From Acidimicrobiaceae bacterium (GTDB lineage: Bacteria > Actinomycetota > Acidimicrobiia > Acidimicrobiales > Ilumatobacteraceae), in the NCBI GenBank assembly GCA_947487095.1, contig CANKVI010000040.1, positions 1 to 8,356 on the forward strand: a DNA stretch of 8,356 nt, written 5' to 3'. The notes beneath the pieces are model-generated. The model was given only the letters and a program-made list of their open reading frames with translations, was not told the DNA's origin and did not search any database. Of the stretch, positions 6,773-8,356 are shown piece by piece. Positions within the stretch are counted from its first letter, which is position 1. Each line of letters opens with the position of its first letter. The translations under genes were made by a program, and so were the position numbers.

Positions 6773-7956
6773 CGACGCTGAGAAACAGAAACTTGCACAA
6801 CTTCTTCGTTGCGCGCTGAACAGCCCACCATGTCTTGCATGGAGACGGTTTCACTAATGATGCGCTGAGCAATGGCAGCAAATGCTTCTGCAGCCACACC
6901 AACCTTGCTGAGCACGATCGGTTCGCCTGTGTCGCTTCCGTGAGCAACCGCGGCTTCAATTGGAATGTTTCCGAGCAACGGTGAACCAATTTGGGTAGCT
7001 AATGCTTGGCCACCACCGTTTCCAAACAACTCGTATGTGTTTCCATGATCGCAAGTGAATGAGCTCATGTTTTCAATGACGCCTGCAACGCGCAAGAAAC
7101 TGCGTCGTGCCATGTCGGCTGCACGGATGGCAACTTTTTGCGCCGACACTGCAGGAGTTGTGACAATGACTAAGTCGGTGCGTGGCAACATGCGCGCAAG
7201 CCCCATTTGCACATCACCAGTTCCTGGCGGCATGTCAATGAGTAGGTAGTCAAGTTCGCCCCACTGAACGTCGTTTAAGAATTGTTCAACAGCTTTCGTC
7301 AACATGAGTCCGCGCCACATCAACGCAGTGCCTTCGTCCTCAACCAACATTCCTGTTGACACCACTTTCAGCAAACCAGTTCCAACTTTTCGCTCGTTAG
7401 GGATAATGCGCGGCTTATCGCTTCCTTCAACTCGTTGCGCTTCAAGTCGGTCGGGCATGTTCAACATTCGCGGAATCGAAAAACCCCAAATGTCTGCATC
7501 GAGTACACCAACGATGTTTCCTTGTTCAGCAATTGCTGCAGCAAGGTTCACAGTGACCGAACTTTTTCCAACTCCGCCCTTGCCACTGGCAATGGCAAGC
7601 ACACGTGCATTGATGGGAACTTGAGTATCGCTTGCTTGCTCTTTTGCGTTCCATCGTGCGCGAGTCATCACCGCAGATCGTTCATCGGCGGTCATCTCGC
7701 CCCAGTCGATGGTCACTTTGGTCACGCCAGGGTGCACCAGAATCCGCGACTCAATGTCGTTCTTAATCTGCACGCGCAACGGGCAACCCTTGATGGTGAG
7801 CTTCATGGCTATGGCCACTAAGCCATCTGGGCTAACGGTGACTTCGCCGGCCATACCCAGATCCACAATGTTGTCGCCCAGTTCGGGGTCCATTACCGCG
7901 CGCAAAAGCTCGGTAACTTCACCTGCAGTTGGAGGTGCCACAAGGGGGCTGGACAT
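6769..7956 (-). CDS. mrp: Mrp/ApbC (NBP35-like) Fe-S cluster carrier ATPase
   Basis: Cytoplasmic P-loop ATPase of the Mrp/Nbp35 family, a scaffold or carrier that delivers iron-sulfur clusters. Its 395 residues comprise an N-terminal MIP18/DUF59 domain (about 10-90, with MDPELGDNIVDLG and the conserved KGCPL cysteine C58) and a deviant-Walker ATPase domain (about 115-370). The ATPase shows SGKGGVGKSS (124-133, both lysines K126 and K131), LDADIWGFSIP (152-162) and Walker B-like LLIDMPPGTGD (238-248). The usual metal-binding CxxC after ENMS is reduced to one cysteine, C302 (FTCDHGNTYELFG). As I recall, mycobacterial Mrp also lacks CxxC, so this may be lineage-typical. The ATG is supported by family length and N-terminus, but no strong Shine-Dalgarno sequence is present. 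The gene is divergent from an A-type Fe-S carrier, which supports the role. Confidence 0.94.
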   Translation of the reverse strand: MSSPLVAPPTAGEVTELLRAVMDPELGDNIVDLGMAGEVTVSPDGLVAIAMKLTIKGCPLRVQIKNDIESRILVHPGVTKVTIDWGEMTADERSAVMTRARWNAKEQASDTQVPINARVLAIASGKGGVGKSSVTVNLAAAIAEQGNIVGVLDADIWGFSIPRMLNMPDRLEAQRVEGSDKPRIIPNERKVGTGLLKVVSTGMLVEDEGTALMWRGLMLTKAVEQFLNDVQWGELDYLLIDMPPGTGDVQMGLARMLPRTDLVIVTTPAVSAQKVAIRAADMARRSFLRVAGVIENMSSFTCDHGNTYELFGNGGGQALATQIGSPLLGNIPIEAAVAHGSDTGEPIVLSKVGVAAEAFAAIAQRIISETVSMQDMVGCSARNEEVVQVSVSQRR

Positions 7957-8028
7957 GGTTAAAACCTATCGTGCAACCTGAAATTTTGTAACGCTGCGCC
8001 CTTTACCTTGCACTAGGTCAGGGGTATC
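7957..8028. promoter_or_regulatory. Divergent promoter region of mrp and the A-type carrier, with split inverted repeat
   Basis: This 72-base gap must contain the mrp promoter and probably that of the A-type carrier. Bases 7964-7976 (ACCTA-tc-GTGCAA) are complementary to 8008-8018 (TTGCAC-TAGGT) apart from a two-base bulge, with 31 bases between. A weak minus-strand promoter fits: GTGCAA inside the right arm as -35 and TACAAA as -10 with 17-base spacing. The arms could bind a shared regulator. No known Rrf2/IscR or SufR consensus was recognised, and the promoter hexamers are poor matches. Confidence 0.35.
8020..8024 (+). promoter_or_regulatory. Ribosome binding site of the A-type carrier gene
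   Basis: AGGGG stands 4 bases before the ATG at 8029 and 13 before an alternative in-frame ATG at 8038. This favours the first ATG. Confidence 0.5.
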
Positions 8029-8356
8029 ATGAACACCATGATCACACTTACCGACAATGCAGCATCAAAGGTTAAGCAATTGCTCGAAGCAGAGGGCGCA
8101 ACCGATTTGGCCTTGCGCGTTGCGGTGCGACCTGGCGGTTGTTCAGGGTTTTCATACGAAATGTTTTTTGATGGTGACTTCACTGCTGAAGATCAGCAGT
8201 TGACTTTTGGTGATGTGAAGGTTGTTGTCGACCAAGCATCGTCACAGTTGCTCGTTGGAGCAAGCCTTGATTACCAGGACGGTCTGCAAGACGCTGGTTT
8301 CAAGATCAACAACCCAAATGCATCACGCACTTGTGGTTGTGGCAACAGCTTTAGCT
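8029..8356 (+). CDS. erpA: A-type Fe-S carrier, ErpA/IscA-like (3' end outside window)
   Basis: A small HesB/IscA-family protein that accepts Fe-S clusters and passes them to apo-proteins. The 109 visible residues contain the three conserved cluster-binding cysteines: C38 in RPGGCSGFSYE and C102 and C104 in the terminal RTCGCGNSFS. The helix TDNAASKVKQLLEAEG and the strand GDVKVVVDQASSQLLVGASLDY are typical of the family. The frame runs off the window end without a stop, but proteins of this family end within one or a few residues of CGCGxSF, so nearly all of it is present. The start is ATG 8029 by its AGGGG; ATG 8038 is three codons later. ErpA rather than IscA or SufA is chosen from the overall actinobacterial pattern and is less certain than the family. 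It is divergent from mrp. Confidence 0.9.
   Translation, partial: MNTMITLTDNAASKVKQLLEAEGATDLALRVAVRPGGCSGFSYEMFFDGDFTAEDQQLTFGDVKVVVDQASSQLLVGASLDYQDGLQDAGFKINNPNASRTCGCGNSFS

Noticed and set aside
7957..7972. IdeR/DtxR-like box near the mrp start (AGGTTTTAACC on the minus strand)
   Set aside because: The half-sites GGTT and AACC are separated by 2 bases instead of the 5 in the consensus I know, and the outer bases do not match.
1..8356. CRISPR arrays, tRNA or rRNA genes, insertion sequences, phage or defence genes
   Set aside because: None was seen. There is no regular repeat series, no tRNA-like cloverleaf was noticed in the gaps, and nearly all sequence is accounted for by housekeeping-type coding genes.

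Overview
The window looks like ordinary core-genome sequence from an actinobacterium. The SerC is of the mycobacterial/actinobacterial type, SerA is the long form with an extra domain before ACT, and the Mrp ATPase lacks a complete CxxC, as I recall for actinobacterial Mrp proteins. Base composition is near balanced rather than GC-rich, and genes are tightly packed with 4-8 base overlaps. An aquatic, streamlined lineage such as Acidimicrobiia would fit, but that placement is inference and no rRNA or other taxonomic marker is present.

Layout: (1) 1-434 (+), the C-terminal part of an AI-2E family membrane transporter, cut by the window edge. (2) 444-3145 (-), serC and serA, overlapping by ATGA; they encode the first two enzymes of the phosphorylated serine pathway. 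(3) 3197-3610 (-), a small single-domain response regulator upstream of serC on the same strand. (4) 3683-6772 (+), three genes in a row whose ends overlap: an NfeD-like membrane protein with a degenerate ClpP-like domain, an EamA-type transporter and a NUDT19-like Nudix hydrolase. (5) 6769-7956 (-), an Mrp/ApbC-type Fe-S carrier ATPase, convergent with the Nudix gene. (6) 8029-8356 (+), an ErpA/IscA-type A-type carrier, divergent from mrp and cut just before its stop.

How they fit together: serA/serC form a biosynthetic pair. mrp and the A-type carrier share a 72-base divergent promoter region and both serve Fe-S cluster delivery, so common regulation is plausible. The NfeD/EamA/Nudix group is probably cotranscribed and translationally coupled, but its members have no obvious shared pathway. 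No RNA gene, CRISPR array, insertion sequence or phage gene was seen, and no gap between genes exceeds about 75 bases.

I do not see a clearly new biological system. The most notable signals are degenerate active sites in otherwise recognisable families (the NfeD protease domain, the receiver domain, the Mrp CxxC) and candidate regulatory inverted repeats in the divergent intergenic regions.
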